Shown here piece after piece: positions 24,330 through 33,348 of a stretch of DNA of 64,000 bases; positions within the stretch are counted from its first letter, which is position 1, and every line of letters begins with the position of its first letter. The notes under the pieces are model-generated. The model did not search any database, was not told the DNA's origin, and was given only the letters and a program-made list of their open reading frames with translations. The position numbers and the translations under genes were made by a program. The stretch is from Actinacidiphila sp965342175 (lineage in GTDB: Bacteria; Actinomycetota; Actinomycetes; Streptomycetales; Streptomycetaceae), in assembly GCF_965342175.1 (NCBI RefSeq), contig NZ_CBDRBL010000030.1, positions 8,180 to 72,179 on the forward strand. The letters run 5' to 3'.

Positions 24330-25838
24330 TCACGCCGGGCCTCCGGAGGAGGGACGCGGGTGCGGGACGCGGACGCTGTCGGCCGGGTCGGCGGCGGGGT
24401 CGTCCGCGGCGGTCTCCTCGCGCTCGGCCACGACCCGCCGCACGGCCTCCAGGACGCCCTGGTAGCCGGAGCAGCGGCAGAGGTTGCCGCTGATGGCCTG
24501 CCGGGTCTCCAGCTCGGTCGGGTGGTGGTTGCCCTCGAGCAGGTCGTGCACGGTCATCGCCATGCCGGGGATGCAGAAGCCGCACTGCACGGCCCCGCAC
24601 TCGGCGAGCGCGCGCTGCACGTCCGAGGGGCCGCCGTCGGCCGACAGCCCCTCGACGGTGCGGATGTCGCTACCGGCGGCGGTCGCCGCCGGCACCAGGC
24701 AGGAGGCGACGAGACGGCCGTCGACCTTGACAGAGCACGCGCCGCACTCGCCCTGCTCGCAGCCGTCCTTGGCGCCGGCGAGGCCGAGGCGCTCGCGCAG
24801 CACGTAGAGCAGGGACTCGCCGAGCCACGCGTCGGTGACGGGCCGGTCGGTGCCGTTGACGCTCAGGACGTAGGAGTCCACCGGGTGCTCGCTGTGCGCG
24901 TCCGGGCCGAGCTCCGCACCGGGTTCCCCGGCCGTCTCCTCCGGTGCCGCTTCCTCCGCGACCTGCGGCTGCGGCGCGGCGAGGTCAGCGGCGGGGCCCG
25001 CGGCGTAGTCCGCGGCTTGCGCGGCGTCCACAACCGGGTCCGGCAGCGGGTCCTGCTGCGGGTCCTGGCCGGATGGTGCCGCGGCGGACTCCGCGACGGG
25101 CTCCTGCGGGTGTGCGGGGCCCTCGCCGGCGGCCGGCTCGGTCCAGGGCTCCGAGGCGTCGCCGAGCGCCATGGAGTCGGGGGCGGCCGCGGGTTCGGGG
25201 GCGGCCACCGGTTCGGGGGCGGCCGCGGGTTCGGGGGCGGCCGCGGGTTCGGCGGCGGCCGCGGGCGCGAAGTGGTGCTCGCCGGCCTCCTCGGCGACGC
25301 CGTCCGGGGTCTGCGGCAGCGTCCACCGGCCAGTGGCGTCCGCGGGCAGCGACCAGCCGCCGTCGGCGGGCCCCGCGTGCGGCATCGGCGGCGCCTGCGG
25401 GGCGGCGGGGGCCGTCCAGGGCTGCGCCGGCCCGGGGCCGCCGGGAGCGGGCGCGAAGGCGCCCATCGCGTACTCGCCGGAATCGTCGGCGGCGGCGTCC
25501 TCGCGTACGACGGGGATCGCCCACGTGGTGGCCGCGTCCTCGCCGGCGGCCGGAACGGCGGGCTCGGCGTGGGCACCCCCCGTCGGCACCCCTGGCGGTG
25601 CGGGGGCATAGCCGTGGCCGGGGGCGGCGAGCGGGTCGGCGCCCGGCTCGGGCATCGACAACTGCGCCGCGAAGGAGACGTGCATGGTCTGGTCGGGGTC
25701 GTAATCGCCGTAGGGCGAGGGCTCCCACACCCCGTGCCCCGGGGTGAATCCTCCACCGTGCTGCTGGTGGGACCCCTCCTGCGGCTGGTCGGTCATGCGC
25801 CCGTCCGGTGTCCTGTCGTCGTACACGTCGTCACTCAT
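24330..25838 (-). CDS. 2Fe-2S subunit of the molybdo-flavoenzyme, with a 322-residue disordered N-terminus
   Basis: 502 residues. From about residue 323 the usual two-[2Fe-2S] subunit is present: GCEQGECGACSV...C for the plant-ferredoxin cluster, and CGFCIPGMAM...CRCSGY for the second. The first 322 residues are Ala/Pro/Glu-rich with tandem PEPAAA units and no recognisable fold. Family members are normally about 160-200 residues. The ATG overlaps the upstream stop in ATGA (25835-25838), so it is translationally coupled to the FAD subunit. Confidence 0.9.
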   Translation of the reverse strand: MSDDVYDDRTPDGRMTDQPQEGSHQQHGGGFTPGHGVWEPSPYGDYDPDQTMHVSFAAQLSMPEPGADPLAAPGHGYAPAPPGVPTGGAHAEPAVPAAGEDAATTWAIPVVREDAAADDSGEYAMGAFAPAPGGPGPAQPWTAPAAPQAPPMPHAGPADGGWSLPADATGRWTLPQTPDGVAEEAGEHHFAPAAAAEPAAAPEPAAAPEPVAAPEPAAAPDSMALGDASEPWTEPAAGEGPAHPQEPVAESAAAPSGQDPQQDPLPDPVVDAAQAADYAAGPAADLAAPQPQVAEEAAPEETAGEPGAELGPDAHSEHPVDSYVLSVNGTDRPVTDAWLGESLLYVLRERLGLAGAKDGCEQGECGACSVKVDGRLVASCLVPAATAAGSDIRTVEGLSADGGPSDVQRALAECGAVQCGFCIPGMAMTVHDLLEGNHHPTELETRQAISGNLCRCSGYQGVLEAVRRVVAEREETAADDPAADPADSVRVPHPRPSSGGPA

Positions 25839-26743
25839 GCCAGTGCCCTCCCCAGCGCCCGGCGGGCCAGTGCGGCCACCGTACGCCGCAGCTGGACGGC
25901 CGCCGGGGGCAGTTCCGAGGCGGCGGCCGGAGGTCCCCCCACGCCGTCCGCGGCCGGCAGCGGGTCGGGGATGCAGGCGGCGGCGACGTACTCGCCGAAG
26001 GCCGTGAGGGCCTCCGGCGCCAGCGTGCGCTCGCCGTCCCAGTCGATCAGCCCGGCGACCCAGCGTTCGGCCTCGAGCGGCCGCAGCGGCACCGGTGCGA
26101 CGGCTCCCACCGCGCAGCGTACGCCGCGGCGGGCGGGATCCAGGACGACGGCGACGGAGGCGATCGCGCGGCCGGGTCCGGTGCGGCCGGTGGCCTTGAG
26201 GAAGGTCTGCGGCGCGTGCAGCAGCGGGATCCGGACGTACGCCAGGATCTCGCCCGGCCGCAGCGGGTCCATGCCGGTGAGCAGGTGGCTGACCGGCAGT
26301 TCGCGGTTGCCGTCCGGTCCGGCGACCAGGACGGACGCCTCCAGGGCGGCCAGCACGGGCAGCGAGTCGCCGGTGGGGGCGGCGGTGGCGATGTTGCCGC
26401 CGAGGGTGCCCGCGTTGCGGATCTGCGGGGGCCCGGCGGCTCGCGCGGCGGCGGCCAGGGCGGGGATGAGCGCGGCGAAGTCCGGGCGGCCCAGACGGGC
26501 GTGGGTGAGGCCGGCGCCGAGCAGGGCCGCGCCGTCGGCGTACTGCCAGCCGCGGATCTCGCTGATCCGCCCGAGACCGACCAGCCCCGCGGGACGCAGC
26601 AGCCCGGCGTTGACGGCCGCCATGAGGTCGGTGCCTCCGGCGACGGGCACGGCGGTGGGCGAGGCGGCCAAGGCCGCCACGGCCTCGTCGAGCGAGGTCG
26701 GCAACGCCACATTGCGCGCTGCCTGCCGTGCGTACGTGCTCAC
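25835..26743 (-). CDS. FAD-binding subunit of the molybdo-flavoenzyme
   Basis: 302 residues, CoxM/XdhB-type. It contains VPVAGGTDLMAAVNAGLLRP, the FAD pyrophosphate loop, and NAGTLGGNIATAAPTGDSLPVLAAL, the second FAD-contact motif of the PCMH fold. The C-terminal CO_deh_flav_C domain ends at ALARRALGRALA. GTG start at 26743, with AAGGGG 7 nt upstream. It is the first gene of the operon; FAD passes electrons from the Fe-S clusters to the acceptor. The 579-bp region upstream holds its promoter. Confidence 0.92.
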   Translation of the reverse strand: MSTYARQAARNVALPTSLDEAVAALAASPTAVPVAGGTDLMAAVNAGLLRPAGLVGLGRISEIRGWQYADGAALLGAGLTHARLGRPDFAALIPALAAAARAAGPPQIRNAGTLGGNIATAAPTGDSLPVLAALEASVLVAGPDGNRELPVSHLLTGMDPLRPGEILAYVRIPLLHAPQTFLKATGRTGPGRAIASVAVVLDPARRGVRCAVGAVAPVPLRPLEAERWVAGLIDWDGERTLAPEALTAFGEYVAAACIPDPLPAADGVGGPPAAASELPPAAVQLRRTVAALARRALGRALA

Positions 26744-27322
26744 GCAGCTGCCCCTTCCCCGGCTGTCCGCGGTGCGGTAGCCGTACGGTACGTGCTGACA
26801 GCCCGGACGTGGCAACTCTGGCACATCTTCCGGGGCGATCAACGCGAGGGTCGCAAAGGGAGACCCGGCTTCCGGATGGGACCTCGTCCGGTTCGCGGCT
26901 TTCTCCAGGTTGCGATGGAAATGGACTCCTTTACACGTCTTGCCGGATTGGCCACACCACCCTGCCATCTCCCGCGGCGACCGGCCCGCGCTTGCCGCCG
27001 GGCTCACACGATCGGGGGCGGCCCCTCGATCGGGCGTCCGAGGCCGCCCGGACACCGCCGCGAGGGCGGGGCGGACGCCCCTGTGGCCCGCGCCTGCCTC
27101 CCGGTGCGTCACATCGCCGTCGAAGGCGGCCATGCGGGCGGCGGCGCCCCGTGACCGCGGGCCACGGGGGCGCGTGCGGCAACCCCTTGACGAGCCGTCA
27201 CCTCTGTCTCCGACGCGGCGCGTCGCCCGTAGGGCCAGGTGGCGGATGACGTCGTCCCGGCATGGAGTGACGTGCCGCGGCGGGAGGACCGGCACCGGCT
27301 TCCGGCCGGGCGCGAAGATCCC
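26744..27322. other. Long intergenic region upstream of the molybdo-enzyme operon
   Basis: 579 bp without a gene I can support. Base composition falls locally at about 26910-26960 (GGAAATGGACTCCTTTACAC), a likely promoter zone for the operon. An imperfect palindromic stretch around GATCGGGGGCGGCCCC (27010-27035) is visible. Open frames here on both strands lack codon bias and homology. Confidence 0.4.
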
Positions 27323-28486
27323 TCAGCCGGCCGCGCGGCGGGCCCGGTGCAGTGCGAGACCGGGGATCAGCATGCCGGCGACGCACCACAGGATGTGGGC
27401 CGCGGCCACGGCGGCCCACACCGCCCTGGACGTCGTCTGCGCCGCGGAGAGGACCGCGACAGTGCCGACGAGGGCCGCGACAACGGTCAGTTGGAGGACG
27501 GCGTGCCGGCTGGGCGCGGCGTCGCGCCGCAGGAAGGTGTCTCCGTACCACCAGCGCACCGCACGGGCGGCGGCGCACAGCACCAGGGCGGCGCCCGCGG
27601 CGGCGCACAGGACGGCCGGAAGCGGCCAGGGCCTGCCGTCGGCGGCGGCGGCCGCCGCCAGGCCGGTGGTGACGACCGGCAGCATGGCCGGCCAGGCCGC
27701 CGTGGTCAGGGCCACGGCCCGGGCGCGGGCCGGGTCCCCGTCCAACTCGGCGCGGGTGACCGCGCGTACGCTCTGCAGCCGCTCCCGGCCGGTGCTGCCG
27801 GAGCGGCGGGCCTGCAGCAGCCACAGCCAGCCGGCCAGCGCCACGAGGGCGGCCGTCCCGCCGGCCAGCACCAGGGGGTCGGCGAACAGCACCAGCGCGA
27901 CCGCCGGAAGCACGGGCAGGATCCGCAGCCACCTGCGCCGCGCCGCCACGTCGGCGGCCGGGGCGCCGAGTCGCAGGGCCCGGGCGGCGACGGTGCGGCG
28001 CTCGGCGCGGTCGGCCGGACGCAGCGAGAGGTCCAGGGCCCGGGCGAGGGCGACGTGCGCCTCGGCCTCGCGGGGGGCGATCAGCACCGCACGGCGGGCG
28101 GCGGCGACCGCCTCGGGGCGGCGGGAGAGCGTCCGGCAGGAGTCGGCGATCAGCACCTGGGCGCGCCACTCCCGGGGGTCGTCGGCGGCCACCCGCAGGC
28201 CGAGTCCGAGGGCGGCGTGCGCGTCGCCCAGCATCAGCAGGACGAGCCCGGCCAGCAGCGGCGGGTCGGGGTCGCCGGCCTCCGCGTACGCCAGCGCCCA
28301 GTCGACGGCCTCCCGGGCGCGGTCGGCGCGCCGCTCGTAGGCGAAGACCCGGGCGCGTACGAGGTGGCCGAAGCTGCCGTTGCGGGCGACGAAGGCGTCG
28401 TCGACGAGCGAGTGCGCCACCTGGAAGCGCCCCCGCTCGCAGAGCCCGAAGACCCGCTCCGCCGTGACGGCGTCGTCCTGCGCCAT
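27323..28486 (-). CDS. TPR-like membrane protein, function unknown
   Basis: 387 residues. The N-terminal half (about 1-190) is all-helical with Ala/Arg-rich repeats (ARVFAYERRADRAREAVDWALAYAEAG, ALGLGLRVAADDPREWRAQVLIADSCRTLSRRPEAVAAARRAVLIAPREAEAHVALARAL). These have the spacing of tetratricopeptide repeats. The C-terminal half has about six membrane helices in pairs, separated by an RTVAARALR linker. The ATG at 28486 starts MAQDDAVTAERVFG. It probably acts as a membrane-tethered scaffold (inference). The gene ahead of it encodes DUF3039. Confidence 0.72.
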   Translation of the reverse strand: MAQDDAVTAERVFGLCERGRFQVAHSLVDDAFVARNGSFGHLVRARVFAYERRADRAREAVDWALAYAEAGDPDPPLLAGLVLLMLGDAHAALGLGLRVAADDPREWRAQVLIADSCRTLSRRPEAVAAARRAVLIAPREAEAHVALARALDLSLRPADRAERRTVAARALRLGAPAADVAARRRWLRILPVLPAVALVLFADPLVLAGGTAALVALAGWLWLLQARRSGSTGRERLQSVRAVTRAELDGDPARARAVALTTAAWPAMLPVVTTGLAAAAAADGRPWPLPAVLCAAAGAALVLCAAARAVRWWYGDTFLRRDAAPSRHAVLQLTVVAALVGTVAVLSAAQTTSRAVWAAVAAAHILWCVAGMLIPGLALHRARRAAG

Positions 28487-28553
28487 GTCCCCCCGAACAC
28501 GCGCGGTACGGCCGCCGCACCGCGGCCGTACCCGCCGGGTGTGCCGACGGCCT

Positions 28554-28835
28554 CTACTTGCCGCCCTTGTCCTTGTCCCCGCCGCCGCTGGGCATGGATT
28601 CGAAGATCTCCTTGCACATCGGGCACACCGGGTACTTCTTGGGGTCGCGGCCGGGCACCCACACCTTGCCGCACAGCGCGACCACCGGCGATCCGGAGAG
28701 CGCGCTCTCCATGATCTTGTCCTTCTGTACATAGTGCGCGAAGCGCTCGTGGTCGCCATCGCCTTGCGACACCTGCGGGGTCGGCTCGACGAGGGTGCCG
28801 GTGCCCGCCCCGCGCTCGGGCTCGAGAGTGCTCAT
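28554..28835 (-). CDS. DUF3039 protein with Cys-x2-Cys motif
   Basis: 93 residues: HERFAHYVQKDKIMESALSGSPVVALCGKVWVPGRDPKKYPVCPMCKEIFESM. The CGKVW and CPMCK segments supply three cysteines of a probable zinc-ribbon knuckle. The Lys/Gly-rich tail ends SGGGDKDKGGK. DUF3039 is an actinobacterial family of unknown role. It lies 11 bp downstream of the YqgE gene and is probably co-transcribed with it. Confidence 0.83.
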   Translation of the reverse strand: MSTLEPERGAGTGTLVEPTPQVSQGDGDHERFAHYVQKDKIMESALSGSPVVALCGKVWVPGRDPKKYPVCPMCKEIFESMPSGGGDKDKGGK

Positions 28836-28846
28836 GGGACGCAAGC

Positions 28847-29425
28847 CTAGTTCAGAGACGGATCGTCCGGATACGTCGCGACCATCGCGAGTTCGCTGCG
28901 CTGCCTGCGCAGTACGGAGCGCCACAGCTGTTCGGGGTCCGGCGAGAAGACGTCCCCCGGTTCGGACTCCACGACGTACCAGGCGCCCTCGACGAGCTCG
29001 TCCTCCAGTTGGCCGGGCCCCCATCCGGCGTAGCCGGCGAAGATGCGCAGGGAGCCCAGCTCGGCCGCCAGGAGCTCCGGCGGCGCCTCGAGGTCCACCA
29101 GGCCGATCGCGCCGTACACCCGCCGCCAGCCGAGCGGCTCCGCGTCCTCGCCGCCCCGCGGCTCCCCGGGCACCACGGCCAGGCCCAGCGCGGAGTCCAG
29201 CGAGACGGGCCCGCCCTGGAAGACGACCTGCGGCGCGCCGGCCAGGCCGGCCCAGGACTCCAGTACGTCGCCGACCCCGACCGGCGTGGGCCGGTTGAGC
29301 ACGACGCCGAGCGAGCCTTCCTCGTCGTGGTCGAGCAGCAGCACCACGGCCCGGTCGAAGTTCGGGTCCGCGAGCGCGGGCGTGGCGACGAGCAGTCTTC
29401 CGGTGAGCGATGACACTTCGGTCAT
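28847..29425 (-). CDS. YqgE/AlgH family protein
   Basis: 192 residues with the family hallmarks: LTGRLLVATPALADPNFDRAVVLLLDHDEEGSLGVVLNRPT, FQGGPVSLDSALGLAVVPG, RIFAGYAGWGPGQLEDEL, and a final WYVVESEPGDVF. YqgE has no fixed biochemical function. I use the ATG at 29425 (MTEVSSLTGRLL); another ATG at 29434 is in frame. A lower-GC promoter region of about 250 bp separates it from divergent murA. Confidence 0.87.
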   Translation of the reverse strand: MTEVSSLTGRLLVATPALADPNFDRAVVLLLDHDEEGSLGVVLNRPTPVGVGDVLESWAGLAGAPQVVFQGGPVSLDSALGLAVVPGEPRGGEDAEPLGWRRVYGAIGLVDLEAPPELLAAELGSLRIFAGYAGWGPGQLEDELVEGAWYVVESEPGDVFSPDPEQLWRSVLRRQRSELAMVATYPDDPSLN

Positions 29426-29680
29426 GGGCAACATAATCCCGCATTCCGCCGTCGCACGGGGTGCGGGCGGCCTCCTTCCCCGCGAACCGCGCGGAAAGGC
29501 GCCCCGCGGGCCGCGGACACCCTCCGGAACAGGGCGGACGCGGAGGGTGCTGTAGCGAAGCCATTACACGAGTGGGACGTCTCGGCCCTCTTCCGCGTGC
29601 CGGAAGGCCGTTTACCATTTCACCTTGGTGCCTGCGGGGACCGAGCTTCCTTTCCGCCCGTCTCCTGGAACGCGAGAGCA

Positions 29681-31015
29681 ATGGCCGGCCTTAACGACGT
29701 ACTGCTTGTCCACGGTGGCACTCCCCTCGAGGGGGAGATCCACGTCCGCGGGGCGAAGAACCTCGTGCCGAAGGCGATGGTGGCGGCCCTGCTGGGCAGC
29801 GAGCCCAGCCGGCTGCGCAATGTGCCCGACATCCGCGACGTGCGCGTGGTGCGGGGCCTGCTGCAGCTGCACGGGGTGACGGTGCAGGCCGGCGACGAGC
29901 CCGGGGAACTGGTGCTCGACCCGTCCAAGGTGGAGAGCGCGAACGTCGCCGACATCGACGCGCACGCGGGCTCCTCCCGCATCCCGATCCTGTTCTGCGG
30001 CCCGCTGCTGCACCGCCTCGGCCACGCCTTCATCCCGGGCCTGGGCGGCTGCGACATCGGCGGCCGGCCGATCGACTTCCACTTCGACGTGCTGCGCAAG
30101 TTCGGCGCCGTGATCGAGAAGCGTCCCGAGGGCCAGTACCTGGAGGCCCCGCAGCGGCTGCGCGGCTGCAAGATCGAACTGCCGTACCCGTCGGTCGGCG
30201 CGACCGAGCAGGTGCTGCTGACGGCGGTGCTGGCCGAGGGCGTCACCGAGCTCAGCAACGCCGCGATCGAGCCGGAGATCGAGGATCTGATCTGCGTCCT
30301 GCAGAAGATGGGCGCCATCATCACGATGGGCACCAACCGCACCATCCACATCACCGGCGTGGACAAGCTCGGCGGCTACAACCACCGCGCGCTCCCGGAC
30401 CGCCTGGAGGCCGCCTCCTGGGCCTGCGCCGCCCTGGCCACCGAGGGCAACATCTACGTCCGCGGCGCCAGCCAGCGCGAGATGATGACCTTCCTCAACG
30501 TCTTCCGCAAGGTCGGCGGCGCGTTCGAGGTCGACGACGACGGCATCCGCTTCTGGCACCCCGGCGGCCCGCTGAACGCCATCGCCCTGGAGACCGACGT
30601 GCACCCCGGCTTCCAGACCGACTGGCAGCAGCCCCTGGTCGTGGCTCTCACGCAGGCCTCGGGCCTGTCCATCGTCCACGAGACGGTCTACGAGTCCCGG
30701 CTGGGCTTCACCTCGGCCCTCAACCAGATGGGCGCCCACATCCAGCTCTACCGCGAGTGCCTGGGCGGCACCCCCTGCCGCTTCGGCCGGCGCAACTTCC
30801 TGCACTCCGCCGTCGTCAGCGGCCCCACCAAGCTGCAGGGCGCGGACCTGGTCATCCCCGACCTGCGCGGCGGCTTCTCGTACCTGATCGCGGCCCTGGC
30901 CGCGCAGGGCACCTCACGGGTGCACGGCATCGACCTGATCAACCGCGGCTACGAGAACTTCATGGAGAAGCTCGAGAAGCTCGGCGCCAAGGTCGAGCTG
31001 CCCGACACGGACTGA
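29681..31015 (+). CDS. murA: UDP-N-acetylglucosamine 1-carboxyvinyltransferase
   Basis: 444 residues, the first committed enzyme of peptidoglycan precursor synthesis (enolpyruvyl transfer from PEP to UDP-GlcNAc). The active-site loop is PGLGGCDIGGRPIDFH with Cys124, the fosfomycin-sensitive residue. Further signatures are RGAKNLVPKAMVAALL near the N-terminus, ATEQVLLTAVLAEG and DLRGGFSYLIAALAA. The ATG at 29681 has GAACGCGAGAG upstream as a weak ribosome site. Streptomyces often carries two murA paralogues. A strong terminator follows at 31042. Confidence 0.95.
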   Translation: MAGLNDVLLVHGGTPLEGEIHVRGAKNLVPKAMVAALLGSEPSRLRNVPDIRDVRVVRGLLQLHGVTVQAGDEPGELVLDPSKVESANVADIDAHAGSSRIPILFCGPLLHRLGHAFIPGLGGCDIGGRPIDFHFDVLRKFGAVIEKRPEGQYLEAPQRLRGCKIELPYPSVGATEQVLLTAVLAEGVTELSNAAIEPEIEDLICVLQKMGAIITMGTNRTIHITGVDKLGGYNHRALPDRLEAASWACAALATEGNIYVRGASQREMMTFLNVFRKVGGAFEVDDDGIRFWHPGGPLNAIALETDVHPGFQTDWQQPLVVALTQASGLSIVHETVYESRLGFTSALNQMGAHIQLYRECLGGTPCRFGRRNFLHSAVVSGPTKLQGADLVIPDLRGGFSYLIAALAAQGTSRVHGIDLINRGYENFMEKLEKLGAKVELPDTD

Positions 31016-31041
31016 CCCGGCCGCACCGCCGCCGGACACAG

Positions 31042-31078
31042 GAAAGGGCGGCCTCCCCGCGGGGGAGGCCGCCCTTTC
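31042..31078. terminator. Strong bidirectional terminator between murA and hup
   Basis: Perfect 17-bp stem, GAAAGGGCGGCCTCCCC (31042-31058) with its complement (31062-31078), and a 3-nt loop. A/T-rich ends give a U-tract in both directions. It lies between convergent stop codons at 31015 and 31101. Confidence 0.92.
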
Positions 31079-31100
31079 TCATGTCGCGGTAGTCGCGGAA

Positions 31101-31382
31101 TTACTTGCCCTTGGCGGCTTCCTTGAGCTTCGAGCCCGCGGAGACCTTCACGCTGTAGCCGGCCGGGATCTGGATCGGGTCACCGGTCTGCGGGTTGCGC
31201 GCGGTGCGCGCGGCGCGGTGGGTGCGCTCGAAGGTGAGGAAGCCGGGGATGGTGACCTTCTCGTCGCCCTTGGCGACGATCTCGCCGACAACCTCGGCGA
31301 ACGCGGCCAGAACGGCGTCGGCGTCCTTGCGGGTCACCTCGGCGCGCTCGGACAGCGCGGCCACCAGCTCACTGCGGTTCAT
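31101..31382 (-). CDS. hup: HU family nucleoid-associated DNA-binding protein
   Basis: 93 residues without the Lys-rich tail of the long actinobacterial HU (HupS). It shows MNRSELVAALSERAEVTRKDADAVLAAF (dimer helices), KVTIPGFLTFERTHRAARTARNPQTGDPIQIPAGYSVKVSAGSKLKEA (saddle and DNA-binding arms). The RNPQTGDPIQIPA tip contains the proline that intercalates into DNA. AAGGAG lies 7 nt before the ATG. It is probably highly expressed in vegetative growth. Confidence 0.95.
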   Translation of the reverse strand: MNRSELVAALSERAEVTRKDADAVLAAFAEVVGEIVAKGDEKVTIPGFLTFERTHRAARTARNPQTGDPIQIPAGYSVKVSAGSKLKEAAKGK

Positions 31383-31579
31383 CTAAGTACTCCTTGCATG
31401 GAAACCCCCAACGTCGACCGTCGGGGAAGACGCATATGAAGACGCTCGTCGCGCTTCTGCGGTGCGGCCCTCACCGCCCAGGTACGCATCCTGCCCCTAT
31501 TTCTGGGGGAAACGCCAATCCGGCACCCGGGAGAGTCACACAAAAAGCGGGTCGTGTACGGCCCGATGACGCTCTGTCG

Positions 31580-33001
31580 TCATGGAGCCGCGACGAGGCC
31601 CTGAGGCTTGGCCGCCTCGCGGACGGCGCCGGCGACGGCGCCCGCGACCTTGTCGTTGAAAACGCTCGGGATGATGTAGTTCGGGTTGAGCTCGTCCTCG
31701 GTGACGACGTCCGCGAGGGCGGCCGCCGCGGCGAGCATCATGTCAGTGTCGACCGTGCGGCTCTGGGCGTCCAGGAGGCCGCGGAAGACGCCGGGGAAGA
31801 CCAGCACGTTGTTGATCTGGTTGGGGAAGTCGCTGCGGCCCGTGGCGACCACCGCGGCGGTCTCCCGGGCGATCGCGGGGTCGACCTCGGGGTCCGGGTT
31901 GGCCAGGGCGAAGACGATGGCGCCGTCGGCCATGGCGGCGACGTCCTCGCCCTCCAGGACATCGGGGGCGGAGACGCCGATGAAGACGTCAGCTCCGCGC
32001 ACCGCCTCCCGCAGGGTCCCGGTGATGTCCTCCGGGTTGGTGTTGTCGGCGATCCAGCGCAGCACCGACCCGGAGCCGGCCTCGACCACGTCCTCCCGGC
32101 CGCTGTGCACGACGCCGTGGATGTCGGCGACGACGGCGTGCTTGACGCCCGCCGCGAGCAGCAGCTTGAGGATGGCCGTGCCGGCGGCGCCCGCGCCCGA
32201 CATGACGACCCTCACGTCGCCGATCTGCTTGCCGACCACGCGCAGCGCGTTGGTCAGCGCCGCGAGCACCACGATGGCGGTGCCGTGCTGGTCGTCGTGG
32301 AAGACGGGGATGTCGAGGGCCTCACGCAGCCGGGCCTCGATCTCGAAGCAGCGGGGCGCCGAGATGTCCTCCAGGTTGATGCCCGCGAAGCCGGGGGCGA
32401 TCGCCTTGACGATCTCCACGATCGCGTCGGTGTCCTGGGTGTCCAGGCAGATCGGCCAGGCGTCGATGCCCGCGAAGCGCTTGAAGAGCGCCGCCTTGCC
32501 CTCCATGACCGGCAGCGCGGCCTTCGGCCCGATGTTGCCGAGGCCCAGCACGGCCGATCCGTCGGTGACCACCGCGACGCTGTTGCGCTTGATGGTCAGC
32601 CGGCGGGCGTCCTCGGGGTTCTTGGCGATCGCCATGCAGACCCGGGCCACGCCGGGGGTGTAGACCATGGACAGGTCGTCACGGTTGCGGATGGGGTGCT
32701 TCGACGCCATCTCGATCTTGCCGCCGAGGTGCATCAGGAACGTGCGGTCGGACACCTTGCCGATCGCGACGCCCTCGATCTGCGCGAGCTTCGCGACGAT
32801 CTCGTCCGCGTGCGCGGTCGAGGTGGCCGCGATGGTCACGTCGATGCGCAGCTTCTCGTGGCCTGAAGCGGTCACGTCCAGGCCGTGGACCGCGCCACCG
32901 GAGGCCTCCACGGCCGTGGTGAGCTGGCTGACCGCGGATCCGCTCGCGGGCACCTCCAGCCGCACCGTGATTGAGTACGAGACGCTTGGCGCCGTTGCCA
33001 T
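31580..33001 (-). CDS. NAD-dependent malic enzyme with N-terminal ACT-like domain
   Basis: 473 residues. An ACT-like regulatory domain occupies about 1-80 (SITVRLEVPASGSAVSQLTTAVEASGGAVHGLDV). The malic N-domain has VYTPGVARVC and GSAVLGLGNIGPKAALPVMEGKAALFK with the catalytic Lys. The NAD-binding domain has FHDDQHGTAIVVLAAL and MSGAGAAGTAIL. It makes pyruvate from malate and supplies reducing power. I chose the ATG at 33001, which has GGAGGAAC about 9 nt upstream. A longer open frame upstream lacks similarity. Confidence 0.93.
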   Translation of the reverse strand: MATAPSVSYSITVRLEVPASGSAVSQLTTAVEASGGAVHGLDVTASGHEKLRIDVTIAATSTAHADEIVAKLAQIEGVAIGKVSDRTFLMHLGGKIEMASKHPIRNRDDLSMVYTPGVARVCMAIAKNPEDARRLTIKRNSVAVVTDGSAVLGLGNIGPKAALPVMEGKAALFKRFAGIDAWPICLDTQDTDAIVEIVKAIAPGFAGINLEDISAPRCFEIEARLREALDIPVFHDDQHGTAIVVLAALTNALRVVGKQIGDVRVVMSGAGAAGTAILKLLLAAGVKHAVVADIHGVVHSGREDVVEAGSGSVLRWIADNTNPEDITGTLREAVRGADVFIGVSAPDVLEGEDVAAMADGAIVFALANPDPEVDPAIARETAAVVATGRSDFPNQINNVLVFPGVFRGLLDAQSRTVDTDMMLAAAAALADVVTEDELNPNYIIPSVFNDKVAGAVAGAVREAAKPQGLVAAP

Positions 33002-33172
33002 GGCCGCTGTTCCTCCGCTGTCGCTGCTTGATGCGCCCTCGATGCTCCCACCTACCGATGGGTACGCGTAAACCCGGGGGCCCACGCACGACTCTCGAGC
33101 GGCTCGGGGGGTCAACGGAAGCTTGCGTGCTTAATGTTCCCGGGGCGGCCACCGGAACGGCGCACGAACGGA

Positions 33173-33200
33173 ATGACAATCACGGATCGTTTGTTAGCCT
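33173..33200 (+). promoter_or_regulatory. Promoter of a candidate small RNA
   Basis: ATGACA (33173-33178) and TAGCCT (33195-33200) are 16 bp apart, resembling the sigma-HrdB consensus TTGACn and TAGnnT. No coding gene starts downstream. A transcript beginning near 33207 would end at the hairpin at 33303-33337. Confidence 0.55.
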
Positions 33201-33206
33201 GGGTGA

Positions 33207-33337
33207 GGCACCGGCTCGATCCAAGCCCCCGGGCCCAACCATAGGCGCTTCGAGCGCCCACTTGCCGCGAGGCGAGCATGGCGGGTCGGTGTCACATGCG
33301 TCCGGCGGGGCGCCCCTTTCCGAGGGGCGCCCCGCCG
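33207..33337 (+). ncRNA. Candidate intergenic small RNA
   Basis: About 131 nt bounded by a housekeeping-type promoter and a strong terminator, in the space between malic enzyme and helD. A hairpin GGCGCT-TCG-AGCGCC (33244-33258) sits in the middle. No ORF of reasonable length with a ribosome site is present. The transcript would converge on helD, sharing its terminator. No homologue could be checked. The call depends on promoter plus terminator geometry. Confidence 0.5.
33303..33337. terminator. Terminator shared by helD and the candidate sRNA
   Basis: Perfect 14-bp stem, CGGCGGGGCGCCCC (33303-33316) with its complement (33324-33337), and a 7-nt loop. It lies 11 bp past the helD stop codon. 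Confidence 0.88.
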
Positions 33338-33348
33338 TCGTCATGGCG

